Shown in pieces: positions 10,823-24,297 of a stretch of 64,000 nucleotides of DNA (within the stretch, counting starts at the first letter, position 1; the number at the start of each line of letters is the position of its first letter). This stretch comes from Ascidia mentula (taxonomy: Eukaryota > Chordata > Ascidiacea > Phlebobranchia > Ascidiidae): contig OX387201.1 of assembly GCA_947561715.1 (NCBI GenBank), positions 19,854,001 to 19,918,000 on the forward strand, in the 5' to 3' direction. The notes below the pieces were generated by a model, which had not been told where the DNA came from, did no database searches, and saw only the letters and a list, made by a program, of their open reading frames with translations. A program made the translations under genes and the position numbers.

Positions 10823-13800
10823 TTAAGTTAATGTAAACTCCTTGAGAGGGTCGATCTTCTCACACAGAAAGATTTGTTCCACGGTCGATGGAGTTGCTGC
10901 AGAATGTGAAACAAAAACAAAATTAAGCCTGAAATTATTACACTTCCTGCTTATTACAAAACTCATAAAAGCCACATTTATGAAAGATATGTTTTCATAA
11001 ATGTTTCAATAACAAAGGATGGAAATCGTTGCAGTCATTGGACGAGAATGGGAAGTGATTCCCGGAATCGGTTGACAGCAAATCAATAAATGGAAGATAT
11101 ATATAAAAGGCATAGTTTTGTTGCAATAAAACGTTTGAAAAACAATATTGACTTTAGGGTAATTGGACAAAAGCTACTCACGCATTTGAAAGAAATCAGT
11201 CAATGAACGGTCATGTTTGGATGCCTCTACTGCACGCTTGAGTGCATTTAGCACTGATATTGCCATACACATCGGGGGTTCCCCTGATGCCTTGCTTCTT
11301 AATATTCCAGTTGGGTTTGGGGCATTTTTCAGCAACTCAATATTCCACTCAATGGGGATGTCCTGCATATACCACAGAAATGAATTTGTCCTTTTTTTTA
11401 AAAAAATGTTTATTCCAGCGGTTACCACTATTTTCTTGGTTTTGAAAGGCAATGGGTAAATTTCAATAAATTATATTTTTTATCAATAAATTTCACAAAA
11501 GGTCACGACAACAGAAGTAAAAACCCAACCTTGGATGAAGGTGGTTTGTATTCCCAGGTTCCATCAGTTAAAACTTTTCCGGTTGATTTTTCAACGACGA
11601 AATTTTCTGTCAACCAAAACCCGAGTCCCATCACAAACGCTCCTTCAACCTGACCGATGTCTATTCCAGGGCTGATACTGGAAGTTAAATTAATGACTTT
11701 ATCAATACACAAAGTTGTATGAAAAGGGATATTGAATATGATTTGTGGAACAATAAAGTTGCTTCTTCAAGAAAGAAACTCTTCATCGGAATACACAGCT
11801 TTGCCTTTGGTTTGTTAAAAAAAACATGTCATTTTATTTGTTTGTTAAATAAAACAGGTCATTTTATTTGTTTGTTAAATAAAACCACCAAAAAACTCTT
11901 GCAAGACAAACCCAAATATTGTTAAATTTCTGATTATTGGGACCAGTTTTGCTGCCCCTGTCTCATATGTGTTTGTTATTACTCTGATCATTCACAATAT
12001 TGTACATATGACTGTGCAATTCTTGGGGACAGTTTTGGTATTTTTAATATTAGCACATGCTTGTGTTATGCTCTGATGATTTAACTTGTTTTCTGTTGAA
12101 AGTAGTATCAGATTGTGGTACTGCAACCCACCTTATCCCACAGTCAAACACTGTGTCAACTTTATTGGTTTGATATTCTCCAGTTAAAACGTCAAGTTCA
12201 ACTTGTGACACAGTTACACCGTACGAGTTGTACTGTCCTGTTGAGGGTGGAATCCACCTGTACATTCATACACAGTACAGATTTAATGAGTCTTTGCTAG
12301 TTTTTAACCAAATACACATATAATTTTTTCTGTTCACAAGGTTACTTTAGTTTTCTTATTTGAAAGAAAACAGATAAATTCTGTGGCATTCCACAACTAC
12401 ATTAAGAACATTGAAAACATCACAGGATATTTTATTTGACAAATATATGAGATTAGTAAAATTAGTGCCACTGCTTGCTGATGCTGCATTGAGATTCTTA
12501 CTCACTTGTAAGAAGCTGCAAGGTCAACATTTTTCAAGAAGCATTGAGCAATGAGATCTTTCCAGGATGTGCCAGATGGCATTCCACTTCTAATGGGATC
12601 GATTCGTTCATTCAGTATCTTGCAACATTCCATGACACCCTAAAAATTAAAAAATCTTAATGAAAACTTTTTCAATGTTTATTTGGTTGCTCAATTTGTT
12701 GACTTAAAGCTACCGAGTCGGAAACTATTAAAAAGAAAATAATTCTCTGCAGCTGATTGAAACAGGAAAGCGCAAGAATAAAAACATCCAGGCACACTAC
12801 ATGCCAGGCAACGTTTACATATACTTAGGTGATATTCACTACCAAGCAAGGACCTGCACAGTGGGGCGATCCTGCCAATTATGCCATGGCATGCAATATT
12901 ACTGCATTGTTGAAGCACTAATACAGTTTTCAAGGTTCGTTTTCAACAACCAGTTCGATTTTGTGAATAACTTATGATGAAGTGTTTCAGTTTTTACACA
13001 GTTACGAGGACGACTTACTCCACAGTTAACTTCGCTTGTTATGCTGCCCCCGGTGACCTGGCTGTTGGATGATGTTATGGTGTTTGTGCGTTGAACCATG
13101 ACCAAGTCAAGCGGTATCTTGAGCTGGTAAGCGGCAGCTTGGGCAACCTGCAGTAACATGTCAAATGTCATCGCAATTGTGAAGATATTGAAAAATTTTG
13201 CTGAATAGGAAAGCCAATGCTAATATGCTGTTAATCATACTAACTAATCATACAACTAAACGTTTCGAACTCCTACTGGGTTCATCATCAGTCACTGTAG
13301 TACATTAACTCCAGGTATTTTGCACCCTTGAATAATTTTGATAATGGGTTTAATCTTACTAGCATAATTAGTGGAAAGATTGGCACGCTGATGGCGATAT
13401 CGTGTGTTTTGAATGCAAATATGGCCACAGTGATTTTGAATTATCGTTTTCAAAATTACTCCCGTGTTGATTAAGGCCTATATTCACAAAGTGATTGTAC
13501 AAACAGAGTCATGACAACAGTTTTCTGAAACTATCTTTTATAAAAATACCTTCGTATTTATTCCTTGCCCGCTTTCAATTCCACCGTGTGACACAATAAC
13601 AGTGCCATCACCAGCACAAATTGATACGAGGACTGTATATGTTCCAGGGCTGTAATCAACTCTGCAAACAAATTTAATTATTTATTTGGGAATTATAATA
13701 GGGCAATTTTTTTAATTGTATGCCTGAAATTTTTGTCTAAAATGTATTTGCTAACTCTGCAATTATTATTTCCCCTCATGGAACTTATTAAGAATAAATA

Positions 13801-16800
13801 ACTGTTCCGAATCAAAAGCAAATTGTTCACGTAACCAGGGCAACCTGTTGTTTTCTTTTCAAACTTAAAAAGGACTAAAGTGACCTATGAGGCTGAAAGA
13901 TAAAGAATTCCTGTGTAAAAGCATCTACAAAAGTACTTGAACTTAATTGGAGAAACACCAAGTCCTTTCTTTTTCCACATATTTGCATTGTTGAAAGTTT
14001 CAATTTCCTTCTGGGTATCCGTGACCTTTGTCGACTGAAGCAAACCTTATAACAGATAGAGGTTAATATACTGCTATTTTTGCTGCCAGGCATACTAATT
14101 TATCAGAATTGTTCTTCTGGCAAATAATTCTGATAAATTAGTATGCCTCTTCACAGGAAGACATAACTCTGAAGAAGTCTCGTCGGATGGCAGACAAAAC
14201 TTGGTTTCAAATAAACACTTTAGAAACCTGAGTGCCAGAAGAACAATTCTGATTATATAGAGGTTAAGTCAAGCAATTTTTCATTGTGGCAAAAACACAT
14301 AGAATTTACAAGAATAGCATTATGTCACAACATTTGTACAAGATGTGCCTGATTTTCTAAACAGACTGTGACATTACATAAACTTGCATATTTTACATTT
14401 ATTCCTACTTACTGTCATAAATTTCTTGAATATTGCAATATTCCAATGTTTTTCCACCAAGGTCAGACTGTCCTTGTTTGTAAAGATTTGCCCGTTTCAC
14501 ACTGATTGGATCCATACCGAGGTATTTTGCAACATGTTCCAGTACTTGATCAGCAAATGCCGTCAGCTGTAGACTCGCTGTGAGTTGACGCATGACAAAA
14601 GTTAATTGAGTTTTTTCAAAATAGGTTTTCCAGACTGAAGAAAACTATGTTAAATTTATAATAAATTAATGTTTTTGGCTTAAAAAACATATAAATAATA
14701 GTTATAGCACACATTTCCTATTTCGAAATCCGAGTTAACCATTTACCCAAAAGCAGGTGGGTAGAATAATGTCACATGAACTCTGTCTATCTTTTAAGCA
14801 AATATTTTTCTCAACAATGAATACAACTTACACGGAGCACGACACCAAGTGGACGAGGGGGTGTTCGTTTTGCAAATGTAAGATTTACTCTTCCTGTTTG
14901 GACAATAGAAGGCTGGAAACAAAGTGGATTACACAAAAATGACAAGCACGACCTTTTCGATTCAAAGTTATTGTTTTCACCAGGTTGTCATTAGACCTTT
15001 TACCATTTGCACAATTGCCAGACTTGAAAACGAAATGTCCAAAATAACTCAAAACTCCTACCACTGTCTCCAAATGTTGGGATGACGGTTGGGTCGTTGA
15101 GTTCAGCGTCAAATGAAGAGCAACCACTGTTGGCATACAGTGTGTAGTCCATTACATCCACAATCCCTTGCTCGTCGAAACCTGGTATGATTTGCAGAAT
15201 TTGGATTGGCAAATTAAAATGCTGTCATTGGTTACAGCCACCATGGTGATACACTATTAGATATGTGTAACAACGTAAATAACAGTTTTAACATTTAATA
15301 ACCCTCTGTTTTAGATAAAGTTCAATGATACACATTATGCAATTTAGTTAAAGAACTACAAACTGTCCACCTACCTAGCGTGTACTTGAGTGTGAACGGG
15401 GTCCGTGTTCCATACGTAGTCATACAAGTTTGTAAATCAGCGTGGAAACAAACTGGCCGCTGTGTGCTGTAAGAAGCAAGAGCTGCAGCACAAGATGTCA
15501 GTAGAGAGTTAGTTGACTTTCCGCCATAAGCGCCACCGATTCTCTTGGTGTTTACCTCAATTCTAGACAATGGAAACACAATATTATCAATACAAATCCC
15601 ATTCAGTTGTGTTTGCAACAATCAGTGATCCAAAAATGCAATTTAACTCTTTGACAAACTATATTTTGGTTCATTGTGTAAACAGAGCTCTAAATGTTTA
15701 AAGAACTGTTTATCTGGCATAAAGTTATAAGATTTTTATTACAACCGACGTTTTGTCTACCATCAGGCAAGACTTCTTTAGGGTTATGTGGCAACAATAC
15801 ATCATGTACATAAACACCAAAATCTCATAACCATATGTCAGAAGAACAGTTCTTTACAATTACAATGCCAGGCAACAAGAATAGCTCAAAACAGTTTAAT
15901 AACTTTCATAAACATCAGTTGCACTTTAAAGAATTCTATAATTTTAACTTGCTTGTTGGCAGTTGTGTTGAAAGCATAGGCAATAGCACTTTGAATCCAT
16001 TGTTGTGTTTGAGTTGCGCAATCAACCTTAAATCCTCCTTCTTCTGTTGGTTCTACTCTTGCTATCTGGGTTTCCATGTAGAAATGATATTGGTTTCCCA
16101 AAATGATTTCACCAGAAACCTGCATTTGTAGAAACACTTGCCTGCTTTGAAGGTTGGATTTTTACAAACTAATGTAGTTATATGTGCAAAAAAGCCATAA
16201 TATTGCAAAGCTGCAGACAGGGTGTGTACACGCACTGTTTCGACCTGTAAGGTACCACAAAATGGAAACTAGTGTGCCTGCTAGTGTGAAAGCTAGCACA
16301 GTGCCACTCAACAGCTGCACTGATGAGACCTTACAGGTCGAAACAGTGCGTGTACACACCCTGTCTGCAGCTTTGCAATATAATGTAGTTATTTGTGCCA
16401 AATTGTGTTTTATGATAAACCCACCGGCAGATAACTCAAACTTGCAAAGCTTAACGTCCGATGAAAGTTTTCTTGATGCCATCACTGAAAGTAAACTTTC
16501 TTTAGGTTTTTACCTTATGTTTGGCAGCAGCCATTGCTTGATCAGGATTTCCAATGGAAAAATCAGAATATGGATTATCGTAAAAAGACCCGGCTTCAAT
16601 CGCATCCTCAGTTGTAATCAATACATTCTGTTCATTCTTGTAAGTTACAGTCACCGAGTTTACGATCGCGTAAACTTGTGATGCAGTTTCTGCAAAAGTA
16701 GGATTAACAGAACATTTTGTTGAGTTCATTGGATAAATTTATCTTTGTCACCGCTGTAGATTTTTTGTCAACAAGGGGGAAAAAATCGATAATCTAACAA

Positions 16801-19800
16801 GTTTCGATGAAATATAACCTGGTTTTAATTTGATTTTTTGAAAGCGTTTTATTCCTTTTCTAATTTTGCTGTTTATCAATAAAAGTTTATTGTTTTAAGT
16901 ATGTCCTTTGTTTTTGAATATGTAAGCATGATGTGGTTTACTGGGTGTAATGGCAGGAAAGTTAAGTATGCTATTCACAAGGTAATGATAAGGAAAAATG
17001 AAAATACAAGCCCTTAACAACTTCAAAACCTCTGCTTACAGACAACATTGTGTATTAAGATCTTACCTGCGACAACAATCGCTACAGGTTGCCCGACAAA
17101 ATCAACATGATCTGAAGCAAGGATCGGACGAGTTGGATCGAATGGAAACAAATGAGTGTTTTTTACTTCAGTCGGAAGATCAGATGCTAAACAGAGATTG
17201 AAAAACAGTCATGTAAATGAAATTGATAAGTGACTGTAACTCTGCCAAGCCAGGTAGCTGATGACCAAACTGCACTGATATCATCCCTCATCTAATCAGA
17301 AAAATACTTGACTTTGTCGTTTTAATTAAATTGTTTTCGTCTCGACAAACCTAATGCTTTTGTATACAAAATTATATCAAATCTCCTGTTTTTTATTTAT
17401 GAAAGTAATCAACAGCTACAATTTATGTATATACTGCAGACAGATGGCCACTGTTTGCTTAGCTACAACTTAATTTATGATTGTGACAAGCAGGGAAAAC
17501 TTAACAAACTATTTCACCTTTGATGATTTTAATGAATCCCGGCATAAGTTGAGCCATGGAATCGTATATTTCATCGATGTCGGCATTAGCAACAGTTGAT
17601 ACAACAAACCCACAGTGAAGTTCATCTTTGGATATTGGATTATCGCTGATATAAACTGCCTCACCCGATGCCTTGTAAAAAACATCAGTGGTTACAGAAT
17701 ATCACGACCAATTATAACAACACTATATCAACTGTTTATGGCATCGTTGCAAGATAACTATAATCCAAAAATGCTCATATTTAATGCATAAATCATGTTT
17801 CAAATTATTGGTGACAAAAAATAACATTTCTTATCATACAAATATATGCACCTGTAGTTTTGCTGCAAGTTTTGGAATGTTTTGTGACACTGGAAAGGTC
17901 GAAGGGTCGTTTGTATAGGAATGCGTTGCCTTGGAAACTGGTCGTGTGAGGGGGGTTATGGCACTTTGAATTTTCGGTCCCAGAACGCTTGGATCACATA
18001 TTGACAAGTAGCACTGGAATAAAAATATTTTAAAAAAGAAATGAATACAGCCGATTAAAATGCTTCTGACGTGTTTTAAATATGTTCATTTACTTCAAAA
18101 CCTGCCCAAATAAGTTTGAATGTTTATTCTATTGTGAGAACAGAAAAAGGAAATAAATTACCAGTGAATATTTTGCACAACAAAAGGAAATGAGCTTGAA
18201 GTGATTTTCCCAAAATTCTTATGGTGAAATATTTGTGGAAAGATATTTTGTATTCATAAAAAAAAGTTGCTACTGTACATGGAATATGCATGAAGTTTGT
18301 TTTAACTGAGAAGTGCTTTCAAGGCAGATTTATCTGGCCCTGAGTTTAAAACGTAAGTTTTTTTGAGTAAAAGAAGTTCCAGCTTGGCTCCCGGTTTTTC
18401 TGTAACCTAACAGTCAATTTGTTAGCTGGGATTGCAAAGTAAATAAACAGCTTACTGACTTTGTGCAACTTAATTACTTTATACAGTTTACAAACACAGC
18501 ATGAACAGCAAATCACTGTAATCAAGCTGTTGTAATCTTTTAGGTCCCAGTAGGCCAAACTACGAAGTTACAAAATGCACTGAAAATACCTTAATGGTTG
18601 AAAGTATGGACACTATTTACAAATACAACATACTTTGTAGAAAAGAGCCAAAACAAGATCGTGTTTGTATTGAACACTTGCATCAGCTTCATTAAACTGC
18701 ACAGGATGGACCTCATCAGACAGTATGTGTAACGCCTCTGGAATATAAAGCATGAAATTTATGTGTTTGTATCACAAGATGTGTATTTTACAAGTATGGT
18801 AAGTGCTGTTCTGTAAAAACAAATAGCAGTCAAAAAATATGGTAATAAAATGCATTTAATGTAGCAATATAAAATATATACCAGATTAAACAAAGCTAAA
18901 AAATGGAAAACTATTAAATACATTCAAGATATTTTTATGTTTCTTCACCTGAAAGTGTTGAATTGTTGTTGATTTGTTTTCCATTGAGAAAATCTTCAGT
19001 TTTTGTCGCATGAATAAAGTTGGAACTCACACCTCCGTACACCAGGTTAGGTTTGCTTGCGATCGTCTTAGAATCCTTTGATATTTGGACTTTGAATGCG
19101 ACATTAACGTACGCATGAGCATTCTGTTGAAAGGTTTCACAAACATATGCAGTTGGTTTCAAGTATGTGTTTAACAGCAACACAGTTTCCAACATGTTTA
19201 CTCAATAGTATTTGCTTGGTTACTTCTATGCTGAACATTAAACTACAAGTCATCATTTACACCAGATATCCCTAAAATCACTCCATGACATTTTACCTGG
19301 GAACGTGGCATGGTTTTATGGGAGAAAAACTTTTCAACACTTGAGTTTTCATTCAATGTAAAGGACTTGATGATCTGAAATTTGGAATGAAAATAACATT
19401 TTGCATCTTAACAATTTCTCTCAAACAAAATCGCAAGAGAAAAAAAGTTTGGAAAACACTGGTTAGCACAGAAACATTTAGGTGTACAGTTGTATGTTTT
19501 TAAGACAGAAAGTTAATGTATGCATTGAGGAATATAATTTATGGCTTAGTAAATCTTTAGGACAAACAATGTAGACCATATAACTGATGTCATTGCAAAT
19601 AAATTTAACATCAGTTGTAACAACAATGTTGTTCATGTCACCTTATGGTCCATGTCCAAGTTTAACAATTCCCCTGGTGAACATTTTGACACAACATCAC
19701 TTGTGACATCATAAAGCTCAATTGTTGCTCCTGCTGCTTCAAGTAGAGTGAACACATCTGATGGAAACTCATTGTGTGCAAACTTTATCATAATATTTCC

Positions 19801-22343
19801 TGCCCATGATGCAAGCTTAAAAATAAAAAGGGTTTGAAACTTTACAACTGGATTTTGTTTGTGGTAAATGTAGTTTGCTGTTTAATTTTTAATTGCTTAA
19901 TTCCTTTGTTCAGTTTGATTTTATGTGTGGAAACTTGGTAAGAAATGCGCTAGAAGATAATTGTTATTTGGTGCACTCCATTCAACAAATTTAACAGAAA
20001 ACCTTGCAAGTGTAAATATCAGGTAATCATTAACTTTAATGATGGCCAAGTAACAATGGGTGGCTGTCGACACATTGAACAAAACGTTAGCATTTGCTGC
20101 AACATTTCTTTAGCTTGGCAAACACAAATGTTGCAAAATCACATGATAAGTCTTGCAACAATTGGACCATGTCCAATAGTGCAAAGTTGCGTAACACAAC
20201 AAGTCCACACTACCAATATGCATTCCTTTACAATTAGCAGTGGCCTTCAATTGCAATAAATTATTTTTGAAAAAATGATGACTGCATAAGTGAGGTTTCC
20301 CTGTGTTAACTGTTTCCAGTACATAATGTATAACATTAAATACCTATTTCGTTTTCAGAACATTATTTGCCATAGACACCAAACTCACATTTCTAACTGG
20401 CAAACTTGCAACTTTCTTCAAATGATTGGCAACTGCATTGAAAAGGTTGGAAGATGTTGAAAGCAAAGTTCCAATCAACTGATTAAGAATCACGCTGGCT
20501 CCACAACTTAGAACACCGTTTGTTATTTTCACAGTGGTTAGTTCAGGAATTCTTGAAACATCGACCAAGGCAGAAGGTTGTGCTGATCGTCTGTACACAC
20601 CTAAAAGGTACAACATGTTATAACAGAAAATTACCATAGGTTTAGGTATTTTCCCATGGATCATCATGAGATCACAAGCAAAAAAAAAACAGAAATTTGT
20701 CTTGTCAGATTTACCAGAAGCAGTGTTTCCACAAATTATTTGAGCAGTCGGTTGGGATTTGAGAACTGCAACTAAATCATTGAACGAAGTTGGTCGGATC
20801 CATGAAGTTCCATCATTAAATAATTCGAGCCTGGTTGCTTTTTGTTGCACCAACTTTCGTTTGTTGCATTTTAAATGACATAAATCCTTTTCAAGATCCT
20901 AAGAAACAAAAACTGTTAAACATTTCCAGAGATACAATGTTGTTTAATTAAAGTATTTGTTGGTCACAGAAAAGGAATCAGGAAGTTTCTACATTTTATT
21001 GCATTTTGTACCTCAATGTCTGAACATTTTTCCAGCAGTTTTGGGTCAGCATCTGTTGCAAAAGATTTCATTGCATCAAGTATGGGACGATATCCTGTAC
21101 AACGACAAATGTTTCCATCAAAACTATCTTCAACTTTCTGCTCAGTCGGAGTTGGATCTTCTGATAAAAGGCTAAAAAGACAAGAGGGTTACTTTATGGT
21201 TTTATTGGCCATTGCATATAAACATGCATACTACAATGATTTAATATAATAAGCACAGTTGTGTTTGAAAGGCCCGAAAAGCATTCTCTGACATTTTATT
21301 TTGAAAAAAAATTGTCAATAACCCACCACAAATTTTCTGTGTATTCTAATTTATAAGCGAACCTGTACATATTCATGACGAAGCCAGGAGTGCAATAACC
21401 ACACTGTGAACCATCAAACTCAGCTATACGAGTTTGTATTGTATTGTAGCCATCTCTTCGTGACCCAAGTCCTTCCACAGTTGTTACTCTGCACCCGTCC
21501 ACTGAAGCAAGCAGGCTGAGGCACTTAATACATTTGTCAATACATAAGATTTTTTTTAAATATGAATTTTTATGTCAAACACAGTAAAATTATGTATAAG
21601 CTGCAGACAGATGGCCACTGTTTCGACCTAAAAGGTCTCATCAGTGTAGCTGGTGTGACTATAAGACGACTTTGCTGACCAAACGGCCAAGCAAAGACTT
21701 CCACTTTGTGGTGACTATGCAATCACCGTCATCCGTTGGGCACCAAACTAGGTGCAACCTTACGGAGAAAACAAAGTGGAAACACCATGGCCAAGCAAAG
21801 CTCAACCAATAGTGCCATAAGGCCCCGTGTCTGCAGCTTATACACAATTCATATTATTGGCTCCACATTGCTTATCACAGTAAAATTAGTTGATGAATAG
21901 GAAGCATCTGCATATCAGTTATGATTAAACAACAAACCGAGACATAAAGTTTAACTTGCAACAATCACCGAGTTTACAGCTTCTATCTTTCCGGGAGTTT
22001 TCTCCATGGCAACCACGCAACATCCACATCCTCCCTCATAACACATCACTTTTGTTCCAGTGAGTCCTGGTTGTGATCGGAGCCATGAGTTCAGGCTCAT
22101 CATCGGATCCACATCATCAACTGAACAAAGCAAACAGGTTTACAACAACTAATAATTTCTACTTCTATCTTTAACAAATATGTCCACATTTTTGTGACAG
22201 CTATTGCCAACAACTAAAATTAACTAAATTAAAATGCATTAAAAGCCTAAAAAAAGAAATGCAGAAGTTTTTTTGCAAATAAGCTTCAACAAACCTGTAT
22301 ACAGTTGTCCATTTACATGGAATGATATTGAGGTACTTGTCAT
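10823..22343 (-). CDS. Aldehyde oxidase / xanthine dehydrogenase family molybdo-flavoenzyme, 27 exons, complete
   Basis: Exons (high to low): 22343-22295, 22120-21969, 21523-21363, 21171-21012, 20898-20715, 20600-20389, 19815-19642, 19374-19297, 19123-18949, 18737-18634, 18013-17852, 17671-17518, 17186-17067, 16689-16514, 16119-15953, 15562-15375, 15181-15062, 14912-14832, 14577-14413, 14045-13937, 13661-13550, 13147-13019, 12639-12506, 12257-12132, 11677-11530, 11362-11182, 10896-10823. Phases match at every junction (3795 nt, 1264 aa, slightly short for the family). It is a cytosolic enzyme oxidising purines or aldehydes through molybdopterin, two 2Fe-2S clusters and FAD. Cluster one uses C43, C48, C51 and C68; cluster two uses C108, C111, C143 and C145 (QCGYCTPG, CRCTGYRP). 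The FAD motif GNTASG is at 231-236. Molybdenum-domain motifs are YHFYMETQ, RIGGAYGGK and SKASGEPP, with the catalytic Glu near 1208. The usual FRGFGGPQG stretch reads CRAPSSLQ, closer to divergent aldehyde oxidases. Intron 15 has a GC-AG donor. AOX versus XDH cannot be settled here. Confidence 0.93.
11824..11883. repeat. Two tandem copies of a 30-bp unit in AOX/XDH intron 24
   Basis: The unit begins ACAtGTCATTTTATTTG and is followed directly by a second copy that differs at one base. It lies in an intron and looks like a simple local duplication. Confidence 0.8.
12745..12905. repeat. Dispersed repeat, same family as the hairpin unit at 50839-50940
   Basis: The stretch GCAAGGACCTGCACAGTGGG through CATGGCATGCAATATTACTGC matches, in the same orientation, the unit at 51111-51170 and, inverted, the unit at 50839-50897. 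The preceding bases also match sequence left of the latter copy. It sits in intron 22 of the AOX/XDH gene. There is no coding capacity, so it is probably part of a non-autonomous element. Confidence 0.6.
14057..14267. mobile_element. Small non-autonomous insertion with 10-bp direct flanks (TAGAGGTTAA)
   Basis: TAGAGGTTAA is present at 14057-14066 and again at 14258-14267. The roughly 190 bp between them starts and ends with inverted copies of a CAGAATTGTTCTTCTGGC-type sequence. Near its left end is a perfect 21-bp hairpin (arms 14090-14110 and 14126-14146, 15-nt loop). Partial relatives are near 15838 and 37200. On the gene's strand it ends about a dozen bases upstream of the AOX/XDH exon 20 acceptor. 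Confidence 0.65.
16201..16380. mobile_element. Foldback MITE with perfect 53-bp terminal inverted repeats
   Basis: Positions 16201-16253 and 16328-16380 are exact reverse complements over 53 bp (TATTGCAAAGCTGCAGACAG at the outer end), enclosing 74 bp. A TA dinucleotide flanks each side, fitting a TA target duplication. It sits in intron 14 of the AOX/XDH gene. Related pieces are at 21593-21846 and 55671-55757. There is no coding capacity, so it would need a transposase in trans. Confidence 0.8.
21593..21846. mobile_element. MITE of the same family, longer and more diverged inner part
   Basis: Both ends read TGTATAAGCTGCAGACA inward, followed on the left by CACTGTTTCGACCT, which is shared with the 16201 element. 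The middle 200 bp differs. Sequence just beyond the right end (TTGGCTCCAC.TTGCTTATCA) is repeated near 55885, so the family may have a larger parent. It lies in intron 2 of the AOX/XDH gene. Confidence 0.65.
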
Positions 22344-24297
22344 TGTACCAAGTATAACCACCTAAAGTGGAAGCATAGATAGTTTCGTCGTATTTCAGAA
22401 TTAGCTACAAAATTTTGTTGACAAAAAATGCACCATCGGTTTTGTATTAAAATTAATGACCTTTTACAATGGGGTTAAGAGATAAAATATATAAAAAAAT
22501 TCACAAATTGCTGACAAACCACAGCAAATCAATACATGGATCCCAGAGTGGAAAGTTTGTTTTTTGCTCAGAGGATTCTGTTTTGGCGATCGTTATTTGC
22601 GCAGACTTTTTTTTTCATATGTTAATGCATTAGCTCATTAATATTTTGCGGATTATCGGTAAATTTTCACAAAATTATTTGACATTTTTTCCTAAAACAT
22701 GATAATGATAAATCTTGATAATATAAATTTAAAATTAACGTGAAAACAAAACTTTTGTAAATCAGAAGAAATACACAAGAGCTTTCACAGCATTGGAATT
22801 AAATCTCGCTAGCAAACTCCCTGCGACGCATAGCTGAAAAGTCATCATTCATTTGTTTTCTGAGTTTACATTTTTTCCTAAAAACGTGACTTCGCACGGA
22901 AAGGACAGGGGATTTCCCAATGCGTGAAATAATTACGTCAGCTATTTTTAATGATCAGAAATGGTTGGGCTTCAGGGGCCTTTTAACTGACACCATAAAA
23001 AATTAAGGATTTTTGTAAGGCCACAGTTTCATCTGTTTCTTTCCACAGCAATACATTTTCCAAACAGAAATAGAAACAAAATTTGTGTCCGAAAAGAACC
23101 TCCCCTTGCGCGAAACCCTGTGTAGGTTTCAAGTTACGCATCAACTTCTATGTAACGGTTACGACCCACTGAAACTAAACACACCCTGTCTCCTCGCAAC
23201 CAGCATTCAGTTGCTAAGTGTGTAGTAGTTTGCTGATTCACTGAAGGTTTGCAAGGGTTAATATTTGTCACTAAGCTTGTTCTAGCTGACTTTGCGAGCA
23301 ATCAGTTAAGAAACCGTGAAACTCTGGCTTATTTTGAAGTGGACAGGGGTCTACTTTCACATTGAACTGAGAAAACGATATGCGGAAACGGTTTGAGTTA
23401 TAGTAGAAGTTAAAAAGAAACATTGGATTTTATGATTATGATGATACATGCGATCAATCAACTCACCAAAGTTGGAATTTAAGGATGTAATTTAATGGTT
23501 CTCAAACTGGTCGTCGCGTTACCTCGGTGCGTTGTATCGAATATCCAAGGGCGTCGGGTAACTTAAAACCCGGCCTTACAATAATCAGTGCGTCACACGT
23601 ACTGTGAATATCTCCAAATGCGTCGCACTGCAATATGTTCTTTTACTTATTTGTTGCCACACCGGGATTCGAACCCGCGAGATCCTGTGGACGAATCCCG
23701 ATCGCTCTTTTGTTTGTATTTTGTTTGACTCGGGTGCTTTAACCGGTGTAGAAGTTTTATGTCATTCGATGTGCTCTCCAGCGACACTTATCGAATCAGC
23801 CACATATATATAAAGTCATTTCCTTCAATGACGTAACCCAGTCAGAAAATTATCCCGGTATCACTCATGTTTTATCGAGCGATCATTAATTATCATTATA
23901 GATTTGCACCCCTAAATTCGGCAATAATTCTGGGATATATCCCCATGTTAATACATGAAAGGTAACACCTGATCATGAATGACTATACTTGACCGTCATG
24001 AGTGAGAATGTGGCATATATCAGATACTGCTCATGGATAATCACGCTATAATGTCGGGTATAACCTAATTCTGCTGCGTTTGCTTGAAAAAACGACATGC
24101 TCACACAATATAGCTTTTCATAACTTTATTGAGAACCAAAAATGTAAGCTCACAACGGCATTGACCGCCTGCATTTAACCTGACAAATGAGCGTGTTTTT
24201 GGCATCAGTCGCGGTCGACCTCGTCAAGAGGTTCCGTACAACTACCGCTTGAACTGGCGCATGGCCTTCAACGTTTTTTCCCTCCGTCCCAGTCTTA
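22344..24297. other. Intergenic upstream of the AOX/XDH gene
   Basis: Holds the promoter side of the AOX/XDH gene. At 23650-23690 there is a short tRNA T-arm-like piece (minus strand GGGTTCGAATCCC), without an acceptor stem or A box. No coding exon was recognised. An AATAAA on the minus strand near 24126 may serve the small minus-strand candidate gene to the right. Confidence 0.4.
23650..23690 (-). repeat. tRNA-like remnant (B box only)
   Basis: GGGTTCGAATCCC on the minus strand fits a tRNA B box. No matching acceptor stem, D-arm or A box is found within the next 80 bases, so it is scored as a SINE or tRNA relic and not a gene. A similar isolated piece is at 35660-35690. Confidence 0.35.
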
